DNA of 54,289 bases. Source: Apostichopus californicus (taxonomy: Eukaryota > Echinodermata > Holothuroidea > Aspidochirotida > Stichopodidae). The position numbers were made by a program, and so were the translations under genes. Within the stretch, counting starts at the first letter, position 1. The number at the start of each line of letters is the position of its first letter. Under the pieces are notes generated by a model. That model did no database searches, was not told the DNA's origin, and worked only from the letters and a program-made list of their open reading frames with translations. Below, in pieces: positions 37,226 through 49,880 of this stretch. The stretch spans positions 1-54,289 of the forward strand of contig JAIPMN010000214.1 of NCBI GenBank assembly GCA_020650975.1, in the 5' to 3' direction.

Positions 37226-39846
37226 GGTGATGTCATAGGTAATGGGAGGTACTATATTGAATGAAAAGGTTACAACCTTTATACCTTGTATGTCCTAGAA
37301 TATAGTTTAACCAAAGCTGTACCTCCTACATATATTAGGGTTGAAAAGAAAGTAAGTGATTGGTATCATTTTATAAATCCAATTTGATATGTCCAATTGT
37401 TTATCTACATTCCCTATTCCAGATGTTCTGTGCTTCACCGGGCAGTGGGATTAAGTTACTATTCCATTTTCTAGATTAAAAAAAAAAGTTTTAAAATTAC
37501 TTTTATTAACTTAAGTTTTGCATGACTATTCATCCATACTGTAGTTAACATAGAACCATTGAAAGATTATCCAGTGCTAGTTTCATTGCATATTCAATTC
37601 CTATCGAGTAGTATTATCATGCATGCTCATGTTTATGCATAAGCTATTATCATCACAAGAAGACATGCTACTCCATATTCATCATTTTCTTGGGTACTTG
37701 GAATGAAAACACTGCCGTGCTACACAATCGCTTGCGTTTTCTTACCTTCTGTTCAAGCTAATAATTTGGTTAAACGAATCCCACCAGCTTGGTTTTCCGT
37801 TTTGCTAATCCAGCCCGCGTTGTTTTCATGCACTAAACTCCGCTTCCACCCATTTTCGTCACGTCTCGTAGTTTTATCCACATGTCAAGTTTTTGGAGCC
37901 ATTTTAACCCTAGCGGTAGCAATCATCAGTGGTGGGCAGATATTTTAAATCTATAGCCTTCAATAAGCCAATCATAACTAGTCTTCTTCTTGCTCAAAAT
38001 GTACAAATTTGAAAGAGAAAGGTCACAAAAGAAAGCTTCTTTTTTTTTTGAGAGCTGATGTAGATAGCATGAGATGAAATCATCTCTGACGTTTACTAAG
38101 ATCCTAATTCATTCGGTCATATTCGTCTTCGTTTCTGCTGTGTTTGCATAATCGTTTCGATTGTTAGCCTGTCACTTCTTAAACTCTTCTTGAGAAGAAA
38201 CCAGATTTAATACATACTTTTGAAGACATACTGATAGTGGATATGTATAATTTGTAATAGATAAATGGCTCCCTTTGCCCATCTGAGTACTAGGGTTCTT
38301 TGAATAATCGAACATTAATATGAAACTTTTCCAAATATGCCAGATGTCAATAAATTGAATGGAGTAGACAATTTAGGGGTCTTTTGACCTCCTGACGAAA
38401 GGCAGAATTTCAGGAATATAAGATATTAAAGGATGCTGTCACAATAAGAGAAAAAAACAAACATCTTGGAAAAAGAATGAATATTGCTTAATACCCTCAT
38501 GAACAGGAACCCCAAATTTTGCATAATCAAATGATAAGACTTGTTGGTGCAGTGTATATATGACATAATGTACAAAAGTAAAGGATTGGCTATGAAATGA
38601 CCCATGAAATTTGATGTATGGTCATAGGAATGGTGCTTCTTACCTGCCTCACTGTTAATTGGCAGCACATTTCATGAATCTGACATAAACTTTAGTGGTT
38701 ATAGAAAACAAAACATTCACTATCAACATTGGAAGAGCTAATGTCTACTCTACATCAACGACATGCTTTCGTGTGTCAAATGGAGACAATCACCCGGTAA
38801 AAGTTTGGTTTCTTCCCGACAAGAACTTTATTCCATTCCCCATTTCTTTGTTTTTGTTTGTTTTCGTTTCTTGTTTGTTTGTTTTGCTTTTAATTTCCCA
38901 ACCAATAAACCCCCTAACCCTGGCATGTCTGACACATCCTCCTCTGAAATCCCTTTGCTCTGACCTTTGACCTGACAACTGAATTTGTTTTGCATAAAAT
39001 TTAAATTTGGGAATATCTTGGAGAGTATATTACTGCTCAAGGTGATGAGTAGAGTATTAATGAATTCAGAAAGAATTAGGTCATGACTCACAAGTGCAAA
39101 ACACTGAGAATCTAATCGCAACTGATTAATTCAGCTGGGAGGTGGATTGCCATTGAATTGATACAAGCTTGTTATGTGATTACACATATGTGATTTATGT
39201 GAATGTGATTAGGTATGTCGAATCTTTAAAGAGCCATATAATTGAATTTGAAAAGGATAGGAATGTATTTCTTGAATTATGCCAGAAATATGCTTTAATT
39301 GTTAAGGGGCCTTTTGCTCAAAACTTCTGAACTTGCATTGCCCTGTTTTCTGTTTGATTTGGTGTTATGGCTTATCCTCTTTGAGTTTTTATGTGTCTTA
39401 TTTTGACTTGAAAAAAAAAGAAAAAAAATTGTGATAAAAAAGTTGATGCAGCATGATGTGCTAAGTTTGACTACAAATGTTGTCTGAGCTATAAAAGAAG
39501 ATATGAATTACTGATAGTTAATGATGATTAAGATGAAGATCAGGTAAGTGAAATATCATTTTTATATTCTATTCACATATGATTATATCTATCATATTTG
39601 GCTGTGATGGGAACAATTAGACAGAAGGCCACCCTACATAACTCATAGGATATGTTCTTGATGTATCCATATCTCTTTTTCTCTCTTAAACAAAAGCCAA
39701 ACTATTTGCATAAGTTCTATTTGTAAGCCAGGGTTTTTGAAGTTCAAGACAATAAACCAAATTCAAAAGTCGATTTGATTTGAGGAAAAATATCCAACTC
39801 TTGCATATATGTACATTATGTATCTCATTTACACAGGTAAGTGGAA

Positions 39847-40179
39847 TACCATGGGAGTATCATGGTATGACCAGGGAGTTGTTATGGCATAACAACTCCC
39901 TGGTATGACAGGGTCATATGACACAGTATACATATGTCAGCTAGGTTACTTTCCTTCAGTATGCCCTGAGGGATCTGATAGGCTTATCTTACAATTAAAA
40001 TGTGTATATTGCTCTTTGGTCTGTGCAGACCGTACCATGGTATGTAGATGGTAATTACGTCACTTATATCAGGGAGTTGTTATAACTCCCTGCCCTGCAG
40101 CTTGTATCATGTAGTCTGCAATAAGGGAAAGGGACTTTACACATATACCAGGGAGCTGCTTCTCTAACGCAGCTCCCTG
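39847..40179. repeat. Cluster of inverted repeats with a shared CAGGGAG stem
   Basis: Three hairpins share a stem beginning CAGGGAG. Hairpin A (39871-39903) has perfect 16-bp arms ccagggagttgttatg / cataacaactccctgg and a 1-base centre. Hairpin B (40070-40092) has 9-bp arms cagggagtt / aactccctg. Hairpin C (40149-40179) has 11-bp arms cagggagctgc / gcagctccctg and a 9-base loop. A TACCATG/CATGGTA inverted repeat lies just before A (39847-39867) and as a perfect palindrome TACCATGGTA at 40033-40042 before B. A and C differ at two stem positions on both arms in a way that keeps pairing. They could be ends of nested foldback elements or structured RNA. Confidence 0.8.
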
Positions 40180-42373
40180 TCGTAGTACAATTAAGAGTTA
40201 TGTGGACGTACAAGAAAGGAAGGGTGAGTGAAGTACCTTATAACATGATGTCTGGATGTATAACAATGACCCATATCAGAGATTTAGAAAGGAGATGATT
40301 CCACTGTATTATTGTGGGAGGATTAGTGCTAGCTCTATATTGCTGTATTATCAAACATCCTTTGAATTTCCTGCAGTATGTATCCAGGTACCGAGAATTT
40401 TGTGTTCTACGGCCATAGCATTGTTTGCAAGCTTTTTCGAAATAAGAATGGAACAATTGGGGTTTGAACCTGATCTGTTTACTGAGATAACATATATGAA
40501 GTATCTGTTTAATCAGAATCATAAATAATTGTGTTGCAGACCTGTAAAAGGAAAACATATTGTGATTATACCCATAGAGATATCCCTTGTGAGTCATGGT
40601 GTACACAAGATAACAAGATATGAAATTGTCCACATTGTACAGAAGCAGTATACATGCTACTTGTATTGGATCTCAATCTATAATCTATAGGTGTTTTTAC
40701 CTAAATTGCCAGCAGTTTACAATAAATTAAACAATGATATCACAAACCTTAAGGTCACTGGCCCAGGGAGGTATTTAGTTATCAATGCATTTACGTACTA
40801 AATCAGCCAGAATGTATATATATATAGAAATGAAAAAAAAGACTTGGTTTATTTTGGTGCGTCTTGAATTCGTGCTTTTAGTCTTCTTGGGTTTTATTGG
40901 TGCACAGTGGGAAGATACGTAATAACATTTCTGTATAATGACTGTATCAGCTTAATTTACCAGCACAATGGGGATCAACAGCCAATCCCTCAATCAACAG
41001 AGAGGACTGTCATATTGGTTGTTTCTAGTTCCGTGAAACTTGCCAAGCTGCAGTCTCCGAAATCGCTGGGAAATCCTTGAAGGAATCTATGAAGGACACT
41101 ACTGGGCAAAGTACCTGCACATTCCCTAATACACACAGTGTGGGACATATTCGAACCAACATATAGCCTGTTTTACCACTAATACCTAGCGTTATGTTTA
41201 GCAAAGAAACTGTGCCAATCACTGTTCGTTTGGCAACTTTACACACGTCCGTTCGTCAATCAGAAAGCAGAAAGCTTCTTTAGGTATTTTTAATCATGTC
41301 CGCTTAACTGATTTTAAGCTTTGAGCGTCCGTAAAATTTTCTCCAAGTCCCTGAAATGGAATATACTAGACTTATACCTGCGAATCGTCTCGTAAAGATT
41401 GGTGCCAAGATCTTTTTTTTAACATATTTTCACAACTAGCTCATAGTTTGAGATAAGCTACCCTGCTATACAAAACCTTCTGAGATAGATTACATGCATT
41501 AGGACCCAGAGCAGTATCTACGGCATTCTTAGGATCAATATGACAGCGCCCTCTACAGGAACGCTGACGATCCCCATTCCATCAAGGCACAAAGAACTGG
41601 TCTAAGGTGTGTTTAGATTTATGTTTGTAACTCTTCTCTGTAACCCCTCTTTTACCTCGAATAGATGCACTTTTGTACATTTATAGGAATTAAATCGAAA
41701 ACAAATTTATCTGTAGATTTCAATTTTGAGGAATAGTCTTGTTATTGCATTGAATTCAGTCAAATATTTTACATTTCCAAGCAAACAATGTTTGTGACTC
41801 ATGCGTGTTGTTTGCATTCCAAATGTCATCAAAAAAAGGTTTTTTAATGACAACATCTCCCTGATGTAATAATCCATTAACCTTTGCTGAAAAGTACAAT
41901 TTGCCAACATTTCCTGTATTTTTGCTTCCTCGACTGATTGGAAGTTAAACTGTCAGACGGTTTTGATTAATGTTTATTTTTCCATGTTTATTTTGCCATG
42001 TTTGAATGGACGTTCCCTTTTGATGTCCCTTTTGATGCTTTTTTGTTTAATAAAACACACAAATTAGGTTAATAGTATGTCATTGGACTACACTGAAAAT
42101 ATACAAATTCCATCGTAAAATTGGCAGTAAAATGAGCCAGTGAGTAGAATGGTTTTGTGTCATTGATGGTGTTTAGTCACGGCCATACTTGAATTTAATT
42201 AAGTAGCGGGTTGTATTCACTGTCTATGACGTACCTATTATTTGGTTATTATTTACAATATCTCAGGGATCTGCTGTATAGTGGAAGAAGAAGCCCTGAA
42301 GGAAGTGACAATGGGGTGACAATTGGTTCCATCATTAAACAATAACAAACAAGGATGTATTGAGGTGCATAGT

Positions 42374-42900
42374 ATGACGTCATATGTTTATTGTTTACTC
42401 ATAAAGTATTACCTCTTTTAGCATCCAACAACTCTTCAAGTATTCTTAGGACATTTCTTTACATCATTCAACCAACAAACCTTGGTTCTAAATAGGTTTA
42501 GTACCATTTAAAAACTATTAACATGTTGCTGTGAATAGTCGTTGCTGATTTTTAATTTAGCCCACACTTCATAGTGAGGTAATTTGTTGTTTACCCGCAA
42601 GATAACATCTCTCCAAGCATCCAACAGCTACTAATATAATCTCAGGACATCCCTCTATACCTTTCAACAAAAACATCTTGGTTCTAATAAGTTTAAATGC
42701 ATTTAAATGCCATTTTCATGTTGCTGTGACAAGGAACTGCTTTGATGTAATTGTCGTACATCGTATAAAAGTGACGTCATTTGTTTGTTGTTTACTCGAA
42801 AAATAACACCTCTCCAATCATCCAACATCGCGAAAAATGTTCCCAGGACATCCCTCTACAACTTCCAACCAACAAACCTTGGTACTAAATATGTGCAACG
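42374..42900. repeat. Three imperfect tandem copies of a 190-205-bp unit
   Basis: Each unit begins near a gttgtttactc word (about 42380, 42588 and 42780). It continues with catccaaca, caggacatccctctac, ccaacaaaccttggt and, in the first two, catgttgctgtga. Copies have diverged by substitutions and small gaps; the third is shortened. Confidence 0.8.
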
Positions 42901-45900
42901 AAAGTCGTTTTTTAAGCACTTTTTGAAGCCTGCCCTGATGGACTATAGCTAGATCTTACAAATGGAAAGAATTTTATGGGGGATGGATGCACCACAATTC
43001 TCCAGTTTGATAAATTAGTGATCTGCTTGGCTCTCTTCCAAACATATTGTTGTTTAAATGTTCACTTATCATTAAAACTGGTGCATCCCAGAAGTATATT
43101 AGAATATGGGTTATATTCTGATCTTAAATATCTGTTATCTGTATTTCCTGTTTGGGGAGCATGTTTTGCCTGCAGCTGTTAGGTAAAGTGCTCTTGTTGA
43201 AACCTGCCAGATAAGAAAAATTTATCTTGGACCTGTCAAACTTGAAAAGGTCAGCTCAGATTCATAGGAGGTTCATATACCTTTGGGCTAGGTTATTGTA
43301 ATATTAATGTTGAACATTTATCTAAGCTTGTAGTTTGACGAGGACATTTTGCGACCATTCCTGTATTGTTGGTGATACTCTGTTATCTGCAACGAGAAAA
43401 GGAAGGAAGTATTGATGTAATATGATAACTTTGATTTTAGTATGGATTCTGTGATGTCTGCACAAAACATTTCAATACATGTTTCAACTTTAGAATAGTA
43501 TTGTGTTTTTCCAAATTTGTGCCAAGAGAGAGTAGCTTGCCCTCTTAATAATCCAATAATGGTTATATTGCCTAGTACCCAGTTGTACCATATATGTATC
43601 AACTGTTAACAGCATCCACTGTTGGTAGTGTGTACGGTCCCTCCTGAGTCTGAATAGAATCAACAAAATTAGTCTGTATCTTGAAAGCTAATGGGAACTA
43701 ATGAAATAAAGCAACCATGGGAATTTCACGCATCAATTTTGATCATCTCCATGGTTACAGAATTCTGTAGTATATTAGACAGCCAAGGAGTTGTTTGTTA
43801 CTTTGAAAAAATAGAAATGACTGTGGATGGGTTGATAATGAAAATGGAGGTATTTGAGGTATTTCTTTTGGCAGATGTGTCCAAAATCTTTCCTCATTGC
43901 ATTTCTAAACTGAAAACTTTTCCCATTTATTTACCAAGATGTTTAAGGTCCACAATGCTTCTTGATTTAAAATCTAAATATGCAGTACATGTTTAGAAAT
44001 CCATAAAGTGGCAGGTTTTGGTTTCCTGTGAATGTTAGTATTACCCAAACCAGCCAAGTAACACTCAAGATATCTTTAATAATTTCATTAATATGAAGGA
44101 CTGCCTGGGATTTCGTTTTTACACCAATGAATTATGAAATCAGTTATGTGCTCAATTAATTATTCCAGTCAGTACTAAGCCTTTGTCAACAGGATGTTAA
44201 TTAGCAGCTTAGCATTCTTCTGGAAGTATTTGATAGCATTAAAACCTAGCTCATGAAAATCATAAAATTTTAAAAATAGCTGCTTTATATTATTTTTAAT
44301 TTTCTCTTTTGGGGCATATCTTGTTCTTTTTGACCTATTGTTCAAAGTAGTAAGACATAAGCTGTCTTATCATTCAGAATAAGGACATGAAATATTTAAA
44401 AGGAATGAAAGGCTTGGCTTTATTGTGAAGTATTTTTCCTGATAAAAGACAATCACACTCCATTGGCTAGGTTTAACTGGGAACAGGTTGTGATATTAAA
44501 TATTTCTGATGGAGATTATTCCAAACTTTGTATTTGCTCTTCAAGATGTAGTAATAATGATTCTTGTATGATGCCACCATATACATCCCAGTAACAATAC
44601 TTTACAGGAAAATTTTGACAATAAAGGACAACCCATTCCCCCTGCCCCACCCCCCCCCCTGTCAATCTCCTCCCTATTACCCTCCAGACACCCAATACGT
44701 ACCCATTGAAAAAGGTCGAAAAAGTCCTTGCAACATTAACTTGATCATGCAAGCAATCATGTGTTCTAAATCACATATTACTGTGTTGCTTCACATTACG
44801 CACGATACTAAAACAAGGCTATTGAATTTTCCCCTCAGGAATACATTTCCATTATTTATCTCAGCGATCTTCCCCGCTTTAATTACTCCATTTTTGTGAG
44901 TGTGTGTGTGTCAATATAACAAGGCTATCTAATCTCAAGTTTTGCAGCATTTGTTTTTCTCCTTCCACAAGGTTATTATCTATCTCGATTTGCTCGTTTC
45001 CCTGCTACGACAAAGAACTCATTTGAAGAATACTGATGTTTAATGTCTGCAATAATTCTGTCAGTTTTTATCTTGACCAGAAAATGAATCGATACTCTCC
45101 CTTTTTTCTTTTACTGTTTTATTTAGTTAACCCAGGGCCATTAATTTCACTTTATTGTTATGGAAGAAAGCTTCTTGCCAGGCAAGAGGTTACAGAATTG
45201 ATCCAAACACAAGCTTCGTGCCTGGTACATATTCAGCTTCTCGGCTTTTGTAAAAGAAGCGTGGGCTGGAAAACGTACTAAAATCCAAAGACTTTTGGAA
45301 ATTGACAGATTTAAATTTGTCTGTAGATGGAAGATTTATAAATTTCTCATGGCTCAAATTGTTTGAGAATTGATAAAGAAAAAAAAGGTCAGTATAATAT
45401 TAGAAGTGGAAATCCCTTAGAACAAAGGTCAAGTCTGCTGGTTTATGACATTTTCACTTTACTTTATGAAATGTCAGTTTGAATTGTCTTCGTAAAAGGT
45501 TTGTAAGTGACATTTAGGCTCAGAAATTGTGTGGTATAATTCAACAGTCATGGTAAGACTTTATTCAAAATAAGGAGTATTTGTTATCTGGAAGATGAAA
45601 TTTGTTACTTCTAATTTTAAACTTACTGAGCAAGCTATTACTATGAGAGCACACTACATAAAGACATATTGGAGGAAGAACCCATTGTGTGGTAATTCTG
45701 GACAAATTCAAAATCTTATGAAGATGAGCATGCCATCTAAACCATCTAGAAGTAAGGTTTTGATTTCATAGCATTCTGTGGTCACCTTATGTGAAACATT
45801 AGTTAATTTAACCAGGTTACGAGGGACACAGGGAACAAATGATAATACAGTTATATTATGTAGACCTGTGATCATTTCCATGCCTCAAATATATCATAAA

Positions 45901-46243
45901 TAAATGATCAAAATGTGATAGCATTTCATAGAAAATGATTCTTTCGATTAAATATTGATAATAGGATTTTGCACAATTTTTGAAAGCAAAAATGTGTGCG
46001 TTGTGTTTAAAGAAAACACCACAGAGGAAGGAATGTTCCTTGCCCTCTCCCCCCCCCCCCACTCCCCTAGTTGCACCCCTTTCTTAATGAACAAGAGAAT
46101 AATTCCTAAACTTGTCCAGATATCTTAGCTCCATTTTGTCACATCTTCCTAAAATTGAAACAGATTCAGGTTACACTTGAAATCATTGAGTTCTGTTTAT
46201 TGATAAATACAGCTATCATCTTTACTACTCCTCCTGATGGTAA

Positions 46244-46450
46244 GCGAATGGCTATATGGCAGTTTCCAAGCTGGATGATTGCTTGCCCCCCCCCTCCCCA
46301 TCCCTGTCCCTCATCCCATCCCCCGTAGATAAAAGAATGGCTGCATGGCAGTTTTCCAAGCTGGATGATTGCTTGTCCCCCACCCCCACATCCCATCCCC
46401 CGTATATAACCGAATGGCTTTATGGCAGTTTCCAAGCTGGATGATTGCTT
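46244..46450. repeat. About 80-90-bp tandem repeat, 2.5 units, with C-rich spacers
   Basis: The block cgaatggct-tatggcag, followed by tttccaagctggatgattgc, occurs at 46245, 46334 and 46411. The first two are followed by a C-rich spacer ending catcccatcccccgta. Confidence 0.9.
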
Positions 46451-48666
46451 GTTTATGTGAAAATTCTCATAATCAAATTTGAAGCCATTAAATCACTTCG
46501 CTTCAGCTAGTTGCTTTGGTGGCTTTAATGTTTGCTATACGTTTAATCTCGTTTCGGCATTTCTGGGGAGATGCATTTTCAAATGGTCTAAAGAATTTTG
46601 CAAGTACCGCAAAGATACAACTCAAACCCATCAAAATGGTTGGAAATTATTAGACTCATTTGATGGGGATGTGGAGGCTGACGCAGCACTAATGGATAAG
46701 AGGGAGCAATGTATTTATCTGAGACTATAAAACTAGGTCAACTTGAAATCTATTTCCCACTTTAAATAAATTGTAAAGTCAATTGGACTCGGTGCTTTTT
46801 CCTTTGAGGCTAGAATTGATCAATCAGCTGAAGGTACTGACATGATCCTTAGCAAAATGATAACATAGAATATAATTGCCCTTGCAGTGCACCTCTCCTG
46901 ACAGATCTTAATAAATAAATCCATTGATCTCAACTTGGATCGACAAAAGAGAGAGGTGTAATATAGTGTGTAGAGTGAGAGTTTAATGTTGGTCAGATAT
47001 GTCATCAGGCCTGTAATCACTCTGATGAAAGTTAATCCTAACCCTGAACCTAGGTTAATAGTTAAGGTATAATGGATGGTAAGACTGAAATTCATATATC
47101 TGAGTCTCGTGTAACATTACTACATGCATTGTGTCACATAATGTATTATTGAACTCTATATATCTGTTAATACTGATTACAATCAATCTTTGTGGGTTGA
47201 TTGTTGGTGTAAAGCCATGTGTATGGACAATCTAATGTTCCCCCCCCCCCACTCCCATATAAAACCCCTCTCCCTTGACCATACAAGAATTTCTCGAAGA
47301 GGAGGGTTAGCCCTAGCTTAGACCCTAAGGACCAAGGATGTACATCAGGCAAACATTTGTGCCCCTCCCCAAAATTCAAACTCTAGCTATGGTCCTGGCG
47401 GTCAGTAAGTACCCAGCTATCCTACCTGACCCTGGTCACATTTGTGATAAATTCTGTGCTTGGTTTCACTTAGCAGAATTTCAAAGAGACTGCTTTATGC
47501 ATTTGTAAATTTCCTGTACTTGTAAGAGTTTAGAATGTTGTCTGACCAAGTCCTTAGATTCCAGAATCGGTTAATAACATGCCTGATTGCAGCCTGTGTA
47601 GCAGTGGTGTACTGCATGTAGTCCAAGTCCTACTGTATGTTCACCTATGAGATCTTCCAGACCTAGTTTAATTAGTGCAGAAGCATTTTACCAATGAGTC
47701 ATGTTAAAGCCAGAATTTCATTTTCAGATTTTTTTTTTCATATCTGTTTATATGTTAGTACCACACAGGACAGATATAAGTTACATGGCTACTTTGTTAT
47801 TATTGTAAGGACATAGTTGTGGCTAAACTTACCATACATCATAACACTCTACAGCTGTTGTTTGGTCCATCCAATCTGTTTTTGTCTGTGACATTATTTA
47901 CTATTGGGATTAAGCTGCAATGCTTTGGATTTCCTCCCTTATCTCTTGTGGTATATTTATAGCAATGTGCAGTAGCTGTTCTTAATAGTTCCGAGGTAGC
48001 CAAAGACAAGATTGTGGTGGTTAAACTTTAGTATAGGCTGCAGCAAAACTCATAAACATTACAAACTTGATTGCTTTATTGATTGAAGTCATGGGCATGT
48101 TGTTTACGTCTTTGGTATGTAAACTTATAATGGACTCTACCGTACTTAATGAGTGAACTCAAATTAGAGCAATGCTTTGTGGGAAATATTTTCTCCAGTT
48201 ATGGGCATGAGAATCTACTTTCAACTTTATTGTTTGGACTAGTGGTCTTAATACAGGAAGTATTTGTCTGTTGTCAGCTAATGAATAGAAGATGACTGAG
48301 GACTCAAGGAGAATGTGGGGAGGGGATGGGAGGTGGGGAGGGGGGGGGTTATGTGCTTCTTTGTCAACTTCGTTGAGGAAGCTTGTCATTTGGAGTCTAT
48401 AATGAAGCTTGTAGATAATTTTGGTTTCCAAAAATGCTCTGCTCATTAAATGCTTCCATGAGCATGCCAGTTCAAGAGGAAAAAGTGTGTGGGTGGGGAC
48501 TGCAGCATGAAATCTGGAAAGTACATGTAACTTGTAACTGTGGATGAGGCAAACGCAGTAAATGGTTATATATATATTGTGTAGCACTTGAACAACTACT
48601 AGAAATGGCTTCTGGTTTACTTCTTCAAAGTAAATTGATAAGTTCGGATGTGGGTTCGGATGTAGG

Positions 48667-49038
48667 CAGTAGCGGAGCGTCCATACAGTCAGGGGGGGGC
48701 GGATGCCCCCCCTGACGGACTCAAATGGACTGCTGGCGCCCTTTTCAGCTTTTTACCACTTTTTACTTATTTGCGATTATTGACTTTTTTATTGCGCTCT
48801 CATCTACCTATTGACATTTGTCACATTTTGTTGGTGTAATTTTCTGACAAAATGGCGATAACACCTATTTATTCTTCGTTTATCTGCAAATTAGCAAGGC
48901 CCGGAAAGGGTCATTTCCGGCGATCTAGAGTGTATCTTTACTCAAAAAATTTCTGTACGCTCCGCTTAGATAGTGTCGAAAGCGCCCCTACAGACCATTC
49001 TCGCCCCCCCCTGACCAATACCCCTAGCTCCGCCACTG
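48667..49038. mobile_element. hAT-like MITE with 8-bp target duplication
   Basis: The element is 372 bp. The left end reads CAGTAGCGGAGCG and the right end, reverse-complemented, reads CAGTGGCGGAGCTAGGG; both then run into a TCAGGGGGGG tract. The flanks GATGTAGG at 48659-48666 and 49039-49046 are identical, giving a perfect 8-bp target duplication. Ends of the form CAGTGGCG plus an 8-bp duplication indicate the hAT superfamily, as for 3008-3364. There is no transposase. The perfect flank suggests a fairly recent insertion. Confidence 0.87.
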
Positions 49039-49814
49039 GATGTAGGTGTGCACTAGCACAAAGGCATGAGGATTGGGTACATAAGCCACAGTAGCTAAAG
49101 TAAGAATCTTTGTGCAATGAATATTAATATTTCTTTCTCTGTTCTTCTAACATTTTAGCAGTATCCTGAAGATCAATATACCTGTAACCTACATTTGTAC
49201 ATTTTGTTTGGTGTAGATCCTCTGTGGAAATCTATTCCTCAAATAGGTTCAAACCATTTGCTATAGTACCTACTGTAGTAAAGTGAACAACTGGCAATGT
49301 AGTTAAAGCCTGTCATTCTTAATTGGATGTCAGGTTTATTCTGTCAAATGTCACAGGACATCCATAGAATTAAAAAATGAATATTCCCAGGATAGTAATT
49401 CCTGAACTTGTTTCCATTTCCCTATAATTCCCCCCCCCCCCCCTCCATTCTGATGGTTGATATATAAGTACGAAGGAAACATTAAATACCCTCAGCTCCT
49501 GTCAAAATATTCTGACTATTTAATCCCTCTCTCTATCGTTCTCACAAAGCTTTGACACACTCTAGATGTGATTGTTGTTATCTTGCTGAACAACCAAATG
49601 ACATTCCAAGGGAGGCAAGGTTATTAAAACTGTGATGTGTTTCTTTCTGATTTCAAGTAAAGATACATTACAAAAGGTCATGAGAAATTGTTTTATTTGT
49701 ACTTATTAGTTGTCAAACATTACAAATGTTACATCCTGATCAAAAGTAGGGGGAACTTTCCTCCTTTCACATATTTCTGTAGTATTTTACTCCATCTTCC
49801 TCTTTGCTTGTCAG

Positions 49815-49880
49815 AGGAAGCCACCAGTTCCGCATTCCAAAGATTTGTCGGGAGAGATCGTAGTATCATACGATCGAGTT
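49815..49880 (+). CDS. CTTNBP2: Candidate 66-nt cassette exon of the CTTNBP2-like gene
   Basis: A long pyrimidine tract ending cttgtcag (49814) precedes 66 bases that end at a perfect GTAAGT donor (49881). The length is a multiple of three, so inclusion or skipping keeps the frame. Read in phase 0, after an exon 4 ending at 35059, it encodes RKPPVPHSKDLSGEIVVSY plus DRV. Joined to the preceding lysine this makes a K-R-K-P-P-V-P class I SH3-ligand pattern, which would suit a cortactin-binding protein. Read in phase 1, after 35183, it encodes EATSSAFQRFVGRDRSIIRSS with split codons at both edges. The phase-0 reading looks more protein-like but then needs one more, unseen exon before exon 5. Its GC content is above that of the surrounding intron. 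Confidence 0.45.

Noticed and set aside
40458..40475. B-box-like word (ggtttgaacc) suggesting a tRNA or SINE promoter
   Set aside because: No matching A box at the right distance on either strand and no cloverleaf can be drawn. The word is self-complementary and common.
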